From positions 1 through 35,685 of the forward strand of contig CAMDKQ010000007.1 of assembly GCA_945901095.1 (NCBI GenBank): 35,685 nucleotides of DNA. The letters run 5' to 3'. The stretch is from Bifidobacterium breve (GTDB taxonomy: Bacteria > Actinomycetota > Actinomycetes > S36-B12). The translations under genes were made by a program, and so were the position numbers. The notes under the pieces were generated by a model, which worked only from the letters and a program-made list of their open reading frames with translations, searched no databases and had not been told where the DNA came from. Of the stretch, positions 1-7,371 are shown piece by piece (the stretch's first letter is position 1; the number at the start of each line of letters is the position of its first letter).

Positions 1-9
1 CGTCAGGCG

Positions 10-906
10 TCAGGACCAGCCGAGTGAGTCGGCAAGCTCTACTAGGTATCGGTAGCTGATGCGGCAGTCCTCGACAGGTCCTTGTCCCTCGGGCGGGTTC
101 TCGGTGAGGAAGCAGTCCTGCTCGATGGCGTACCAACCGCGGTAGCCCGAGTCTTCAAGTGCTCCGATGACTCCGGCGAGGTCGACGTCGCCTGTCCCCA
201 GCGGAAGGAATAGACCGTCCTTGACGGCAGCCCCGAAACTCACCTCCCCGGTCGAGATTCGGTTGGCCAAGGGCACCGAAATGTCCTTGAGGTGTACGTG
301 CGCAACCCTCGATGGGTCAGCCCTGACTACAGTCAATGGATCGATTCCTGCTGAGAGCATGTGCCCGGTGTCGACACAGAGTTTCACCCCGGAGTTGCTG
401 AGGAGACGATCTAGGTCGGATTGGTCCTCGATCACCGTTCCGATGTGCTGATGGAGAGCCGTCTGCAGGCCGTGCTCGGTTGCGATGGTGTCGACGAGTT
501 CTAGATTTTGGAAGAATGTCACCCACTCATCGGCATCAAGAACACCGCGCTTCTCGTATCCCAGGTAATCCCACACTGGTCCGAGGACGAGCACGTCGGC
601 GCCGGCGCGCTGGAATTGTCGGCAGGCCCGGCGGAGGTATTCAAGACTCTCGTCGAACATGCCTTGAAATGCCATGGCCATGGGGACCCAGCCTCCGACG
701 ACCAAGAGGTCGTGCTCCTTGAGGTAGGCGTCGAGTTCGTCGGGGTCAGAGGGCAGATACCCGTCGGGGCCGAGTTCAGTTGCATGAAGACCCAGGGAGG
801 TCATCTCTCGCACGTAGCGCTCCCGGGAAACCAAATAGCCCCATCCGGGTGACCCGTCGACACCCCAGGTGATTGGGGCAGCAGCGACGCGATCGATAAG
901 ACTCAC
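10..906 (-). CDS. IolE-like sugar phosphate isomerase/epimerase family protein (TIM barrel)
   Basis: This 298-aa protein belongs to the xylose-isomerase-like TIM-barrel family (AP endonuclease 2 fold). The N-terminal APITWGV resembles the PINWG start of myo-inosose-2 dehydratase (IolE). Later motifs fit the family's metal ligands: CVDTGHM, HVHLKD and the C-terminal AIEQD. Such proteins dehydrate, isomerise or epimerise cyclitols and keto sugars in the cytoplasm. The start is a GTG (904-906 read on the minus strand) preceded by a good AAGGAG ribosome site. It is divergent from the SDR gene, so the 200-bp gap between them probably holds both promoters. The fold is clear. The exact reaction is not: inosose dehydratase, 3-keto-sugar epimerase and isomerase activities all occur in this family. 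Confidence 0.85.
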   Translation of the reverse strand: MSLIDRVAAAPITWGVDGSPGWGYLVSRERYVREMTSLGLHATELGPDGYLPSDPDELDAYLKEHDLLVVGGWVPMAMAFQGMFDESLEYLRRACRQFQRAGADVLVLGPVWDYLGYEKRGVLDADEWVTFFQNLELVDTIATEHGLQTALHQHIGTVIEDQSDLDRLLSNSGVKLCVDTGHMLSAGIDPLTVVRADPSRVAHVHLKDISVPLANRISTGEVSFGAAVKDGLFLPLGTGDVDLAGVIGALEDSGYRGWYAIEQDCFLTENPPEGQGPVEDCRISYRYLVELADSLGWS

Positions 907-1108
907 GAGGTTTCTCCTTGCAGTCGATGGGCTCGGTGTATGTCGGAGCCTCAGGTCATTGCCACGATACTGCTGACAGTTTGCATTAGCAAGGAATCCA
1001 CCCGCTATATTGTCAACAGTCGGCCATCAATGGTCGGTGGGAACGCGCTTGGTCTCAGCAGCATGTTGACGCTCGCAAGAGTGTTCGTGCCCTCGTCAAG
1101 GAGGTCCA
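907..1108. promoter_or_regulatory. Divergent intergenic control region with a GntR-like candidate operator
   Basis: This gap separates the IolE-like gene from the SDR gene and should hold promoters for both. TTGTCAACAG at 1010-1019 fits the TNGTNNACN pattern of FadR/GntR-subfamily operators, though its last base is off. A similar and better site lies at 10877-10886. A related inverted copy (TGCTGACAG, 971-979) lies about 40 bp away. TATATT at 1006-1011 could be a plus-strand -10 box, but I see no convincing -35. An AAGGAGG ribosome site (1098-1104) precedes the SDR start. The operator reading is inference. Confidence 0.35.
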
Positions 1109-1891
1109 ATGAATCCTCAGCTGGAGTTGTTGGCTGGTCCACTTGCAGGCAGGGTCGCCATCGTCACGGGCGGATCCAGAGGCCTAGGCGAGGCGTACGT
1201 TCGGATGCTCGTTGAAGAGGGCGCGCGAGTGGTGGTAGCTGATTTGCTCGAGACTGAGGGAAGGGCACTTGTCGACCATCTCGGTGAGCGAGCAACCTTT
1301 CGGCGCTTGAACGTGACCGATCAGTCAAACTGGCAGGCATTGGTTGGTGAGGTGAGCACGGAATTGGGAGTGCCGTCCATTCTCATTAACAACGCTGGCG
1401 TGCACTCATTCGGGACGGTGATCGGCGATACCTACGAGAACTGGCGCCGAGTTCAGGACATCAATCTCAACGGACCATTCCTCGGCATCAACACCGTTGG
1501 CGCGGCGATGGCGAACGCTGGTAATGGCGGAGTCATCATCAACATCTCATCGACCTGCGGAATCATCGGATATGCGGATCAGGCTGCCTATGTCGCGAGC
1601 AAATGGGCGGTTCGAGGCCTGACAAAGGCGGCCGCACTTGATCTCGCCCCGTATGGCATCCGAGTGCACGTGGTAGTGCCCGGCCCCTTCTTGACGCCGA
1701 TGACCGAGCCCTTCCATGCAGAATTGACTGAGTTGGTGAAGTCCCAGCCAGTTCAGCGCATTGGCGATCCGCCCGAGGTGGCACGTCTGATTCGGTATCT
1801 CATTTTGGAGGCCACCTACTCAACTGGTTCGGAGTTCTTCGTCGATGGGGGAGCCATGACCGGCATGAGCCTTCCAACAGCGGGGGAGTGA
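1109..1891 (+). CDS. SDR-family NAD(P)-dependent oxidoreductase
   Basis: A classical short-chain dehydrogenase of 260 aa. It carries the Rossmann glycine motif TGGSRGLG (20-27), Asp45 at the end of strand beta-2 (suggesting NAD rather than NADP), NNAG (94-97), and the catalytic set Asn119, Ser148, Tyr161 and Lys165 (YVASK). It should oxidise or reduce a hydroxyl/keto group on a small molecule. Its place at the head of the plus-strand run suggests it oxidises the cluster's sugar- or cyclitol-like substrate. The ATG follows AAGGAGG by four bases, which fixes the start. The lipoyl gene begins 6 bp after its stop. Substrate is unknown; SDR sequence alone does not predict it. Confidence 0.88.
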   Translation: MNPQLELLAGPLAGRVAIVTGGSRGLGEAYVRMLVEEGARVVVADLLETEGRALVDHLGERATFRRLNVTDQSNWQALVGEVSTELGVPSILINNAGVHSFGTVIGDTYENWRRVQDINLNGPFLGINTVGAAMANAGNGGVIINISSTCGIIGYADQAAYVASKWAVRGLTKAAALDLAPYGIRVHVVVPGPFLTPMTEPFHAELTELVKSQPVQRIGDPPEVARLIRYLILEATYSTGSEFFVDGGAMTGMSLPTAGE

Positions 1892-1897
1892 CAAGGA

Positions 1898-2137
1898 ATG
1901 AGACGTGACGTAGCGCTTCCGCCCTTCCATGGCGAGCCAACGGATATCTACGTCGTTGAATGGCTGATAGGAATTGGCGAGGAGGTGGCCGAGGGGGCGC
2001 CGCTTCTCGTCGTCGAAGCAGACAAGGCGCAGGTGGAGATCCCGGCGCCGGCATCGGGGCGACTTGATTCCGTGCTCGTCCTTGCAGATGACCCGGTCAA
2101 GGTGGGTCAGGTCATCGCCATTTTGGAAGTCATGTGA
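1898..2137 (+). CDS. Stand-alone lipoyl (biotinyl/lipoyl-like) domain protein
   Basis: The 79-aa protein is essentially one lipoyl domain, with no E3-binding domain and no acyltransferase core. The modification site is visible as EADKAQVE, with Lys43 as the probable lipoylated residue at the hairpin tip. The second half (IPAPASG..., then KVGQVIAILEV) is typical of E2 N-terminal domains. In 2-oxoacid dehydrogenase complexes this domain accepts the acyl group from E1. A fused E1 lies two genes downstream, so the two are likely partners. A normal E2 exceeds 350 aa, so this is a minimal acyl carrier. The start ATG has GGGGGAG about nine bases upstream. Biotin in place of lipoate is less likely because the site is DKA, not MKM. 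Confidence 0.85.
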   Translation: MRRDVALPPFHGEPTDIYVVEWLIGIGEEVAEGAPLLVVEADKAQVEIPAPASGRLDSVLVLADDPVKVGQVIAILEVM

Positions 2138-3099
2138 TCGAGCCGATCGGTTTGGCGGTGATCGGCCCGGGATCCATTGCCGATGCACACCTAGGGGCAT
2201 TCGAACAGATAGGAGGTGTCGCGCCGCTCTGGTCTGTTGGTCGGACCTTGGAAGGCGCGAGACTCTTTGCTGATCGCTGGGGGTTTGCACACTTCGGCGA
2301 CTCGGCCGAGGATGCACTGGCAGATCCCAAGGTGAGCATGGTGCTCATCTGCTCCCCAAATGCCCTACACGCCGAGCAGGCTCGGGGAGCGATCCTGGCC
2401 GGAAAAGATGTCCTCCTCGAGATTCCGATAGCCATGAGCGGTGCGGATGCTCGGGAATTGGTGGAACTCGCTGATGCGACAAGGCGCCGTCTCTTTGCCC
2501 TTCATACGATGCGGTCCTTCGACGGCATCAGATACATGCGAAACCTCCTTGCATCCGGTGAAGACACCATCTCTCAGATCGTTGGATTCTTCGCGATTCC
2601 CAGGCGAAACAATGAGGGGTTCACTGGAACGCGGACGTGGGCTGACAATCTGCTTTGGCATCATGCGTGCCACCTTGTGGATGCGAGCCTGTGGGTGACC
2701 GAATCCGATGGCATAACCAATGAGTCCCTGCTGCAGGGACGAACTCATCCCGAATTCGGCGCAACGATGGATATCTCTATGTCATACATGCTCAATTCTT
2801 CGTCTTTCATGCTCAATACTTCGGTCCTCGTAACCCATGCCCTCACCTACAACGCATCGTCCCTTTGCTGGCAGATGCGCATGGTCGCGGACCGTGGTGA
2901 TTACCTCTTTGACGGTGGCACGCTCTACGGCGTCAATGGTGAGGTTCTCGTGGCTGGTGCCTCGGTCAGGGACCTGAGGGCTCAGAACTCGCAAATCCTC
3001 GGAGGGATGCGGACCGGGGAGCCAACTGATTTTGATGCACGCGGGGTGCTTCCAGCCATGGATTCACTAGATCTCCTGCAGAAGGCGAGCCATCCGTGA
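2134..3099 (+). CDS. Gfo/Idh/MocA-family oxidoreductase with an altered EKP motif
   Basis: This 321-aa protein has the N-terminal NAD(P) Rossmann fold (VIGPGSIADAH, GxGxIA at 11-16) and the alpha/beta substrate domain of the Gfo/Idh/MocA family. The family oxidises or reduces sugars and cyclitols, often at C1 or C3. The usual EKP motif, whose Lys contacts substrate and cofactor, reads EIP here (96-98), so Ile replaces the Lys. This makes the chemistry uncertain; it may be a divergent enzyme or a binding subunit. The GTG start overlaps the stop of the lipoyl gene (GTGA), implying translational coupling, and its own stop overlaps the next gene the same way. Confidence 0.82.
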   Translation: MIEPIGLAVIGPGSIADAHLGAFEQIGGVAPLWSVGRTLEGARLFADRWGFAHFGDSAEDALADPKVSMVLICSPNALHAEQARGAILAGKDVLLEIPIAMSGADARELVELADATRRRLFALHTMRSFDGIRYMRNLLASGEDTISQIVGFFAIPRRNNEGFTGTRTWADNLLWHHACHLVDASLWVTESDGITNESLLQGRTHPEFGATMDISMSYMLNSSSFMLNTSVLVTHALTYNASSLCWQMRMVADRGDYLFDGGTLYGVNGEVLVAGASVRDLRAQNSQILGGMRTGEPTDFDARGVLPAMDSLDLLQKASHP

Positions 3100-3842
3100 T
3101 CATCGATGCTTACACCCATTGCGGAATCGAGAAGTTCCGCCCCCTCCCGGAGGTTCAGGAGATGATGGCTGCTGTCGGGATAGACCGGGCGGTGCTCGCT
3201 CAGCATCTCGGTCAGTATGACAACTCCTACATAGCTAGTTGCGTGAAGTTGGCGCCGGATGCCTTCGCCGGGGTGGCCATGATCGACACTACGGATCCGG
3301 GGGCCCACGATGCCCTTACTGCGGTGATCGAAACCGGTGCCTTCCGCGGTCTACGGATGACCGCCGACATGTTGGCGGCCGCCCCCGTGATCGCCTCAGC
3401 GGCTATCGAGGCGGGGCTGAACGTCACCTTGTTCTGCCCTGACGGTACCGAGCCCATTGAGTCGGTTCTGCCACTGCTGGCGGCCGGCCCGGGGCGAATC
3501 GTGGTGACGCATCTGGGATCCCCCGCGGTTGAAAAGGGCGTATTGGTGCGGGGACAGGGGGTTTTGCGACTTGCGGCCGATGAGCGGGTCATGATCACGC
3601 TCTCGGGGGCGGGCATGGTCTGCGACTCACCACACCGGCCATTGCAGCAACTCGTTCGTGATGTCGTCTCGGGGTTCGGGCCGGATCGCGTGATGTGGGC
3701 ATCAAACTTTCCTGTGGTTGGTGATCCGGCAGCAGTGGCTGCGGATCTCGCATTGCTCACCAGCAATATCTGGGGTCTTTCTAAGGAGTCGATCAAGATG
3801 ATCAGTGGCGTGGTTGCTCAGCGCACGTGGTTCGATTCGTGA
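3096..3842 (+). CDS. Amidohydrolase-2-like TIM-barrel protein with degenerate metal motif
   Basis: A 248-aa member of the amidohydrolase-related (COG2159/COG3618-like) superfamily. The N-terminus reads IDAYTHCG where active members have DxHxH, so the first His is replaced by Tyr. VTHLG in the middle and MWASNFP near the end match family landmarks, the latter with Asn where many members have the catalytic Asp. Relatives open lactones or decarboxylate ring acids. The changed residues could mean a different metal arrangement or reduced hydrolase activity. The GTG start overlaps the upstream stop (GTGA, 3096-3099) and the gene overlaps the E1 gene by GTGA, so it sits in the same coupled string. 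Confidence 0.78.
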   Translation: MIIDAYTHCGIEKFRPLPEVQEMMAAVGIDRAVLAQHLGQYDNSYIASCVKLAPDAFAGVAMIDTTDPGAHDALTAVIETGAFRGLRMTADMLAAAPVIASAAIEAGLNVTLFCPDGTEPIESVLPLLAAGPGRIVVTHLGSPAVEKGVLVRGQGVLRLAADERVMITLSGAGMVCDSPHRPLQQLVRDVVSGFGPDRVMWASNFPVVGDPAAVAADLALLTSNIWGLSKESIKMISGVVAQRTWFDS

Positions 3843-6094
3843 ACGGGCTGGATGGGCTTGACTCGATGCTGGAGGTCGCGCCAGATCTGACCGCTCATCA
3901 GAACCTGCCCTGGGAGTCGTACCCCAACCTGATGCGGGTGGATGCGACCGTCGAAGGACTGGGCAAGGCCGAGGCTCAGTTCATGCTCTATGAATTGGCG
4001 CTTATCCGCAGACTTGAGCAGTGGCTAGTCGACCACGAATCACTTGTCCATGGTCCAGTGCACTCCAGCATCGGACAGGAGGCCGTTGCCATCGGAGCGA
4101 TTGCTGCACTGAAACCCGGGGACCAGATCGCCTCCACCCATCGCGCGCATCATCACGTGCTTGCTCAGGTGGTGACCAATGCCGTGCGAGCCTTGGGCGA
4201 CTTCGATCCAGCTGGAGCGGCCGCGACGCCGCAGCCGGTCACCTTGGCAATCCTGCAAACCTTGGCGGAGATACTCGGCTTGCGACAGGGTTTCGCGGGC
4301 GGGAGGGGCGGCTCCATGCACCTCGGCAGCATCGAGGCAGGAGTGCTTGGAACGAGTGCCATCGTCGGAGGCGGCATCCCCATGGCCACCGGAGCCGCGT
4401 TCAGCTTTGCCCAGCGGGGGACCGGCGGTGTAGCCCTTGCGTTCTTCGGTGATGGTGCCTCTTCGATCGGTGCCCTGCATGAATCCATGGCTATCTCCCG
4501 GGTCATGGCACTGCCGATGATCTTCGTTGTCGAGAACAACCTCTATTCAGTGGCCACGACGGTCGCAGAAACGGTCGGATTCCCGGACATTGCCATCCGG
4601 GCGTCTGGGCACGACATGCCGGGCATCATCGTCGATGGGATGGATCCTCTGGCCATGCGCGCCTCGGTAATGCGAGCGAGGGGGCACGCAGCAGCCGGAC
4701 TCGGTCCGGTACTCATCGAGGCGAAGACCTACCGGTACCTTCACCAGTCAGGGCGTCTGCCCGGGAGCGACTACCGATACCGCACCAAGGATGAGGAGGC
4801 GCTCTGGCAGGAGCGCGACCCCATCACTCATTTTCCGGCGGCACTCGCGGTCGCGGGTCTGGTCGACGCCGCCGCTGCCCGGCGTATCGAAGCCCGCGCA
4901 GTCGACGACCTAGCGCGGGTCCTGAGCGAGGTGATCGAGGAGGGTCCCGACGGACCGCGAATCATCGATACCGGCTGGCCTGATCCGCTTGACGCTCCTC
5001 GCGGAGTTCGATCTGACGCTTCTCGCGGGGTTCGATCCGCGGGGGAGAGGACTCCAGTTGACGGTGCATCGGAGCCGATGCTGCCAGTTGGTGAAGACGT
5101 GACGTTCCAAGAGGCGATCTCGCTTGTGACCGACCGCGCCATGCGGCGTGATCCTGAGGTCTTCGTCATCGGCGAGGAGGTCGGCCACCTTCGCGGAGGT
5201 GCCTATGGGACAACTCGGCATGCGTGCAAGAACTTTCCAGAGCGGGTCTTCAGTGCACCCATCTCGGAGAATGGATTCAGCGGGCTTGCACTCGGTGCGG
5301 CATTGCTCGGTATGCGCCCGATCGTCGAACTGATGTTCCCGGACTTTGCACTTGAAGCGGCTGATCAACTCTTCAATCACGTCCCGAAGGCCCGGCATAT
5401 GTTCGGCGGAAATATTGACGTACCAGTCGTCGTGCGAACCCGGACGGCGCAGGGACGCGGCTTCGGTCCGCAGCACAGCAGCGATCCAGCGGCTCTCTTT
5501 GCACTATTTCCAGGCTGGCGCATCATCGCGCCCTCGACACCGGCGGACTATGTCGGAATGTTCAACACGGCCATCAGCGGCGCTGATCCCGTCCTCATCA
5601 TCGAACACCACCGACTTTGGAACACGACTGGAGCGATCCCGGATCTCGATGCCCGGATTCCATTGGGCATTGGCAGGGTCGCGAGATCAGGAAAGGATCT
5701 GACCGTGCTCACTTGGTCTCACCCGGTGCACCGGGTGATCGCCATCGCCGAGCGACTGGCCGCCGAGGGGATCGATGTGGAGGTAATTGACCTACGGACG
5801 ATAGACCCAACTGGACTCGATGTGGATCTCATTGACGAGTCCGTCGCCCGTACCGGTGCCGCCATCATCGTCGAGGACGCGACTGCGTCGCACTCGATCG
5901 GACCCCGAATCTCGCAGTTGATCCACGAGCGGCATTTCGGGCGACTGCGTGCGCCGGTTCGACTCGTTACCGGGTTGGACGTCCCCACTCCCGTCTCAAG
6001 GGTGCTGGAGGAGGGTGTACTCCTCTCCGATGATGACATTGAGAAGGCGATTCGCGAACTTCGCACGGAGGTCGGAAGCGTGGAGAAACTCTGA
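3839..6094 (+). CDS. Fused 2-oxoacid dehydrogenase E1 alpha/beta (thiamine-dependent)
   Basis: About 751 aa from this start. Residues roughly 25-370 form an E1-alpha module with the thiamine diphosphate motif GDG (204-206) and the matching Asn in VVENN. Residues roughly 420-745 form an E1-beta module (VTFQEAISL, then GEEVGHL and the transketolase C-terminal domain). The enzyme should decarboxylate a 2-oxoacid and pass the acyl group to a lipoyl domain, as in pyruvate, acetoin or branched-chain complexes. The acceptor is probably the solo lipoyl protein two genes upstream; no E2 core or E3 is seen. The track starts at GTG 3827. I prefer GTG 3839 because it forms a GTGA overlap with the upstream stop, as at the two preceding junctions. 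ATG 3866 is a further option. The interdomain linker carries a 24-bp tandem repeat. Confidence 0.88.
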   Translation: MNGLDGLDSMLEVAPDLTAHQNLPWESYPNLMRVDATVEGLGKAEAQFMLYELALIRRLEQWLVDHESLVHGPVHSSIGQEAVAIGAIAALKPGDQIASTHRAHHHVLAQVVTNAVRALGDFDPAGAAATPQPVTLAILQTLAEILGLRQGFAGGRGGSMHLGSIEAGVLGTSAIVGGGIPMATGAAFSFAQRGTGGVALAFFGDGASSIGALHESMAISRVMALPMIFVVENNLYSVATTVAETVGFPDIAIRASGHDMPGIIVDGMDPLAMRASVMRARGHAAAGLGPVLIEAKTYRYLHQSGRLPGSDYRYRTKDEEALWQERDPITHFPAALAVAGLVDAAAARRIEARAVDDLARVLSEVIEEGPDGPRIIDTGWPDPLDAPRGVRSDASRGVRSAGERTPVDGASEPMLPVGEDVTFQEAISLVTDRAMRRDPEVFVIGEEVGHLRGGAYGTTRHACKNFPERVFSAPISENGFSGLALGAALLGMRPIVELMFPDFALEAADQLFNHVPKARHMFGGNIDVPVVVRTRTAQGRGFGPQHSSDPAALFALFPGWRIIAPSTPADYVGMFNTAISGADPVLIIEHHRLWNTTGAIPDLDARIPLGIGRVARSGKDLTVLTWSHPVHRVIAIAERLAAEGIDVEVIDLRTIDPTGLDVDLIDESVARTGAAIIVEDATASHSIGPRISQLIHERHFGRLRAPVRLVTGLDVPTPVSRVLEEGVLLSDDDIEKAIRELRTEVGSVEKL
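4991..5038 (+). repeat. Imperfect 24-bp tandem duplication in the E1 alpha/beta linker
   Basis: Two adjacent 24-bp units (4991-5014 and 5015-5038) differ at a few positions. They encode DAPRGVRS and DASRGVRS in frame. They lie exactly between the alpha-like and beta-like modules, so they extend an Arg/Asp-rich flexible linker without affecting catalytic residues. Confidence 0.85.
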
Positions 6095-6107
6095 TGCGGA
6101 GGTCCGA

Positions 6108-6269
6108 GTGAGCCCGAGAGCCCTGGCGCATCATTCACTGCGCGAACTTATCGTCGTCAACCTTCACCAGGCCATGGTCGACACCATCGAAGCACGCGAT
6201 GGATCTGCGATCCGAGAGTCGGTCAGTCCCGACCACGACCGTTTGCGCACGTTCATCAGTCACAAATGA
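6108..6269 (+). CDS. Small protein resembling the C-terminal tail of an FCD/GntR regulator
   Basis: A 53-aa ORF starting with GTG, five bases after GGAGG (6098-6102). The track merges it into a longer shadow ORF. It fills the gap between the E1 gene (stop 14 bp before) and the phosphotransferase gene (7 bp after). The stretch LHQAMVDTIEARDGSAIRES followed by H and R residues resembles the last helix pair of FCD domains in GntR-family regulators (HxxIvdAIeaRDxxaAr). No DNA-binding domain is present. It is either a decayed regulator tail that kept a start, or a genuine small protein of unknown role. The good ribosome site supports translation; the family assignment is by eye only. Confidence 0.5.
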   Translation: MSPRALAHHSLRELIVVNLHQAMVDTIEARDGSAIRESVSPDHDRLRTFISHK

Positions 6270-6276
6270 GGATTCA

Positions 6277-7353
6277 ATGAGTGATCACGGATTCGATGGT
6301 GTGCCTACAGCGGCCGAGGTTCTGCTAGATCTGGTGGATGCCGAACTTGTTCGAGGAAGCGGGGAGCTAACACCTCTCACCGGTGGCGTTTCCTGCGAGG
6401 TGTGGCGCATCGCTGCCGGCGACCTAGAAGCGGATGTCAGGGAGCGGAATCCACATGGCCTGGTTGTCAAGGCTCCCCTTGCGACCCTGCGCACGCCATC
6501 CCTTTGGCAGGCTGATATCTCGCGGGGATTCGCCGAGGCGATTGCCCTGCAATGCTTCGGCCAACTGACACCGAGCGCTGTTCCGCGAGTGGTGTGGCGC
6601 CATCCTGAGGTTCCCGTCCTTGTCATCGAGGCTGCGCCGCAGACGTGGCAGGATTGGCGCGAGCAGATGCTCAATGCCGAATCCGGATCGCCGGAGCTCG
6701 CTGGCGCACGACTTTCCGCCATGGCAACGCACCTTGGCGACACACTCGCAACGTGGCATGTGCGCACTCAAGACATCGATGAGCTTCCTGAGGTTCTGCG
6801 TAGCGGCGACCGGTTGCGGACCCTGCGCACCGATCCCTTCCACCGGGCAACAGCGCGGGAGGTACCGATGATCGGGTCGCGATTGCAGGAGTTGGCGACC
6901 GAGCTGGAGAGCGCGCGGACCTGTCTGGTGCACGGAGATTTCTCACCGAAGAACGTTCTTGTGAGCCCCCCGGAGGCCGTGGAATTGGAGGCTTGGATGC
7001 TGGATGCGGAGGTAGCACATGTTGGTGACCCTGCCCTTGACGTTGCCTACTTTTCAGCGCACCTCGCGTGCAAGGCCGTCGCAAGGCCGGAACTTGCGGG
7101 GCCATTAAACGTGGCCAGACAAGCATTCGAGGAGGCCTACCGCGCGCAAAGTTCACTCGTCGACGCGCGGCGATGGGATGAGCACACCGGCGCCATCCTC
7201 GCTGCGCGAATACGCGGTGTATCGCGTGTGTCATACCTTTCGGCGGAGGCCGAGGTCTTCGTTCTCGCGGAGGCATGCCAGTTGGTGGGCGGACAGGGCA
7301 CCTTGGACGAAACGTGGGCAGCTATTTCTCGCCGTGCGAGCGGGTCGACCTGA
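6277..7353 (+). CDS. Aminoglycoside phosphotransferase (APH)/choline kinase-like protein
   Basis: A 358-aa protein kinase-like-fold phosphotransferase. The catalytic loop LVHGDFSPKN (His219, Asp221) and the metal-binding LDAEVAHVGDP (Asp243) are intact. Relatives phosphorylate small hydroxyl compounds such as sugars, choline or antibiotics. In this cluster, activation of a catabolic intermediate is more plausible than drug resistance. The track start at 6199 lies inside the upstream small gene. ATG 6277 is preferred because it follows that gene's stop and a GAGG at 6268-6271. It faces the SMP-30 gene tail to tail. Substrate is unknown. Confidence 0.82.
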   Translation: MSDHGFDGVPTAAEVLLDLVDAELVRGSGELTPLTGGVSCEVWRIAAGDLEADVRERNPHGLVVKAPLATLRTPSLWQADISRGFAEAIALQCFGQLTPSAVPRVVWRHPEVPVLVIEAAPQTWQDWREQMLNAESGSPELAGARLSAMATHLGDTLATWHVRTQDIDELPEVLRSGDRLRTLRTDPFHRATAREVPMIGSRLQELATELESARTCLVHGDFSPKNVLVSPPEAVELEAWMLDAEVAHVGDPALDVAYFSAHLACKAVARPELAGPLNVARQAFEEAYRAQSSLVDARRWDEHTGAILAARIRGVSRVSYLSAEAEVFVLAEACQLVGGQGTLDETWAAISRRASGST

Positions 7354-7357
7354 TTTC

Positions 7358-7371
7358 GGCTAGCCCTAGCC
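7358..7371. terminator. Weak candidate bidirectional hairpin between convergent genes
   Basis: GGCTA-GCCC-TAGCC can form a 5-bp stem in the 12-bp gap between the phosphotransferase and SMP-30 genes, overlapping the latter's stop codon. There is no T-run on either side, so this is only a weak candidate. Confidence 0.25.

Noticed and set aside
3227-3796. 189-aa minus-strand ORF
   Set aside because: It is antisense to the amidohydrolase, has low-complexity Ser/Thr/Pro composition and no recognisable motif.
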